Part shown: positions 61,528 to 64,000 of the stretch, in pieces
How the letters are laid out: every line of letters starts with the position of its first letter
How positions within the stretch are numbered: position 1 is the first letter of the stretch
Source of the DNA: Mixophyes australis
Lineage: Eukaryota; Chordata; Amphibia; Anura; Limnodynastidae
Direction: 5' to 3'
DNA: 64,000 nucleotides
NCBI GenBank assembly: GCA_036250195.1
Contig: JAVHZZ010000004.1
Location: 321,992,628 to 322,056,627 of the forward strand
The notes under the pieces: model-generated
Databases searched by the model: none
What the model saw: only the letters and a program-made list of their open reading frames with translations
Told to the model about the DNA's origin: nothing
Made by a program: the position numbers and the translations under genes

Positions 61528-61960
61528 ACCAATATCACACTCATGTCCTTCTCATGCTTCACTTAATTAGCTTTTGTAGCAAAGTTCATTTCTTGTTCAC
61601 TTCATATTTATCCAACTGCTCCTTCAGCATATCTACCTCTAGCAAATCCTCCCCTCCACTCCCACTAACTGTTACGGTTCCACAAGCTCTTTTCTCTGAT
61701 TTGTATTTTCCTCACTGTACACTTCAGTGAAATAATCCACTTATTTGGTCTCCACCACTATCTCTATGCTGACCACACTCAAATCTACCACTTCTTCCCT
61801 GACCTCTACCCTTCTCTACTACCTTGTCTGACCAACTGTCTCTTTTTTTGTCCCCAAATGATGTACCAACACTAACAAAAGCTTAACATGACCAAAATAT
61901 AGCTTATTATCTTCCCTCTCAGAGTGTTCAAATCCCACCAACAATACAGTGATTTACTAC
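61528..61960 (+). mobile_element. L2-clade LINE fragment (right part)
   Basis: Frameshifted pieces: VHFLFTSYLSNCSFSISTSS, later HHYLYADHTQIYHFFPDLYP (the YADD motif reads YADH) and LNMTKI. It is an older L2-like copy than those at 10.35 kb and 27 kb. Confidence 0.75.
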
Positions 61961-63329
61961 TGCGAGTAGTTGTTAACTCACAGTTGTAGGAACTTAAATA
62001 TGTGCCGTCTCTGTGAAGGTATACAGGAGACTAGTGTGACTTATAGCAGGATTCCCATGAATAGACTGAAATGATGGTATAGCAGATGCAGTAACTGACA
62101 CAGGATGGCCCAGGTAACTAATAGACTGACAGCAAGTAGAACACACAGAAAAGAGCCTAGGATCAGAATTGTAGATATTACAATAACAAACCAATGGCCA
62201 GTAAGTGCACGGACACAAAGGGGTCCAGGAAACAAAGTCAAATTAAGTAAGTACAGGCATCAGTCAGAGATGTAACCAGTAAACTTCACTGAAGATCAGG
62301 ACAGGTAGTGGTCAAAGAGAAATCCAGTACATTTGGCCAAGGGTCAAGACAGGCAGCAGACAAGGGTATTCCAGAAACAATCCAAAGGTCAGGAGCCAAA
62401 AGCTACAGCTTACATATATAGCAGGATCAATAGCGTTGAGTAAATGCTATCACCGAAAACAAGGCAAATAATCTCCTTGTCCTATAAATGTCAGGGAGCC
62501 ACTTAGGAGCCATCTCAAACAAGCCTTAGCCAGCCCCATTTAAGTGTGGTAAAGTTACCAACCAACGTCAAAGGGAGATGCATCTTAGCTGCATAGCAGC
62601 AAACTGCATCTGGGAGGAAGAAGATGACTGCAATTCCCTGAAGTACGAGCCACTGCCAAGTTGAGAATCACGTCAGTCCTAACAACTGATAGGTCACACC
62701 TTCCTTTTCACTACTTCCTATCTCTCTGTATCCTTATTCTGTGGTGAGCTATTCCATTATTTTCAGTCGGCCAGTGCTGTAGTACAGTAAATATTTGCAG
62801 AAAGTGCAAAAAAATTTGACAAGGAAGAGAATCAGCTTTATACAAAGCAAACAATCTGCTCATGTTTGGTTTGTATGGCTCGGATTAAATGGAAATTACT
62901 TATAAGACTCAAAACTAATATTTACTTTGTATTGATACACAGTGGTTGGTCATTTATGAAAGTTTAAACTCTGGACTTAATGCTTCTATTCACTACTGAC
63001 TTTTCCTGGCAATGTCTTGTGTTTTGAGTTTCTGGATGTTCCAAGTATTTAAAACATCAATGAGTTACGCTATCCTGTCAGAATGACACCACAAAAGTTA
63101 TTCCACTTACAAAATGTTTAAGGTCTCCTCGTATACCAATTCTAGATATATGAAGACATTACAGGTTCCTTCAAAAGACTTTAATTATAAAACGTAAGCA
63201 ATGAATACTTTGCAGCTTATTTATTACCATGTCTATAAAATTTATACCTAATTAATAAGTTAATATTAAAAAAAACACAAAACCCAAACATTAACCGCAA
63301 ACCGAACTCTAGGGTAATGTGTTTGAAGG

Positions 63330-63342
63330 GGGGGGGGGGGGT
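63330..63342. repeat. Poly-G run
   Basis: About a dozen consecutive G, flanked by 'tttgaagg' and 'tgtttgg'. Confidence 0.9.
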
Positions 63343-63439
63343 GTTTGGAGTTAATGTTTTTGTTTTGTTTTATTAGAGTTAGCCCAATACGGGAAAAAAT
63401 GGATCCGCTGAGTCTGAGGATGGCAGTTTTTCATAGCGG

Positions 63440-63748
63440 TTGGATGCATACAGTAAGCCTAAGGATGTCATCTATGATGATATATTGGCTGTCTGGATCA
63501 CGGGTCTGGGATGAGATAACTTTTTTGATCAGAATGGCTAACCTCCGAGATTTGGAATTCAATGAGGCGTATGCTAACACCTTCTGCCTCAGTAAGTTCA
63601 GTTTTTCATGCTCCATATCCACCAGATGCGTTTCCTGGAGGAATGTAACGTCTGCCTTATTTTTGTTTAGGTAAGATATCATTTTTTCCATGTAAATAGG
63701 AGACTTAGTACTGCCTACATTCCAGGAACATATTTTTAAATGAGTCAT
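63440..63748 (-). pseudogene. L1-type LINE ORF2 N-terminal endonuclease fragment
   Basis: The APE-type endonuclease of L1-group LINEs nicks the target DNA. The frame starts at 63748 (MTHLKICSWNVGSTKSPI), where SWNVxG is the first APE motif. It continues ADVTFLQETHLVDMEHEKL with the QETH motif carrying the catalytic Glu, then SRRLAILIKKVI. Similarity ends near 63440, so the rest of ORF2 is absent or unrecognisable. DNA to the right of 63748 would be the ORF1/ORF2 junction but could not be identified. Confidence 0.85.
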
Positions 63749-64000
63749 GGGGAAGAACGAAAATGGACATTTTCCTAGGATCATGTAAGCATTGGAAATA
63801 AAAAACAGTGGAAGGCACTTCCGTAGATGTGAATGTAGAACTCTACATCCTCCCCCCGCCATGCCCCCTCACCACCGCCATCAAAAACATGTATCTGTAC
63901 AAAGAAAATATAAATCATAGTGATTAGAACAAAAAAACATCAACCAGAAAAACAACTAAGGGAAAAAGACCCTTAAGCAATTACAGCAAAACAAAAGATC

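Noticed and set aside
63345..63674. A 109-codon + strand frame
   Set aside because: It overlaps the minus-strand L1-type endonuclease, whose SWNV and QETH motifs identify the true coding strand.

Overview
The window is vertebrate genomic DNA, most likely from an anuran amphibian (frog). I base this on one recognisable nuclear gene with vertebrate exon-intron structure and on the repeat mix: fold-back MITEs around a core containing CCAATCAGATTCTAG, L2-clade LINEs, a tRNA-type SINE ending in (GATG)n, Tc1/mariner, many hAT-type elements with 8-bp target duplications, and an LTR element with integrase ahead of reverse transcriptase. The species cannot be read from the sequence. There is no bacterial-style gene content, and nearly all short open frames are chance or transposon-derived.

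The only host gene is the 5' end of a GABA-A receptor beta-subunit gene on the + strand, best matching gabrb2. Coding exon 1 (39308-39384) encodes the signal peptide, exon 2 (39505-39596) the mature N-terminus, and exon 3 (40410-40477) the next block of the ligand-binding domain. The exons join in frame into 79 codons with canonical GT-AG junctions. Exon 4 is not in the window, so everything after 40478 is probably one intron of more than 23.5 kb. Upstream of exon 1 lies a probable 5' UTR/promoter region with an NRF1-like site.

Region by region: 1-4 kb is AT-rich with a SINE tail, an (AT)n tract and two MITEs. 4-6.3 kb is an L1-type LINE with a decayed Tc1 element inserted in its ORF. 9.3-9.8 kb is a hAT-type element. 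10.35-12.19 kb is a young L2-clade LINE with a long open reverse-transcriptase frame. 12.57-13.07 kb is a solo LTR. 15.9-19.8 kb is an L2 3' end split by a 3.2-kb hAT element full of minisatellites. 21.5-24.3 kb holds two more hAT elements and a MITE. 26.88-28.42 kb is a MITE split by a second L2 copy. 29.1-29.9 kb is an L2 3' end. 32.0-37.3 kb is a 5.3-kb Ty3/gypsy-type element on the minus strand with two LTRs and the order gag-PR-IN-RT-RNaseH, itself broken by a SINE, a hAT MITE and a fold-back MITE. 40.5-64 kb is intronic, with MITEs, SINE and L2 pieces, a 2.1-kb hAT with a second hAT MITE inside it, a 69-bp near-perfect palindrome, an L2 fragment split by a hAT, and an L1-type endonuclease domain at the right edge.

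The main interest is transposon archaeology: at least eight nested insertions whose order can be read from target duplications, non-autonomous hAT elements that share internal modules, and an unusual pol domain order in the LTR element. I found no evidence for a new functional gene system.
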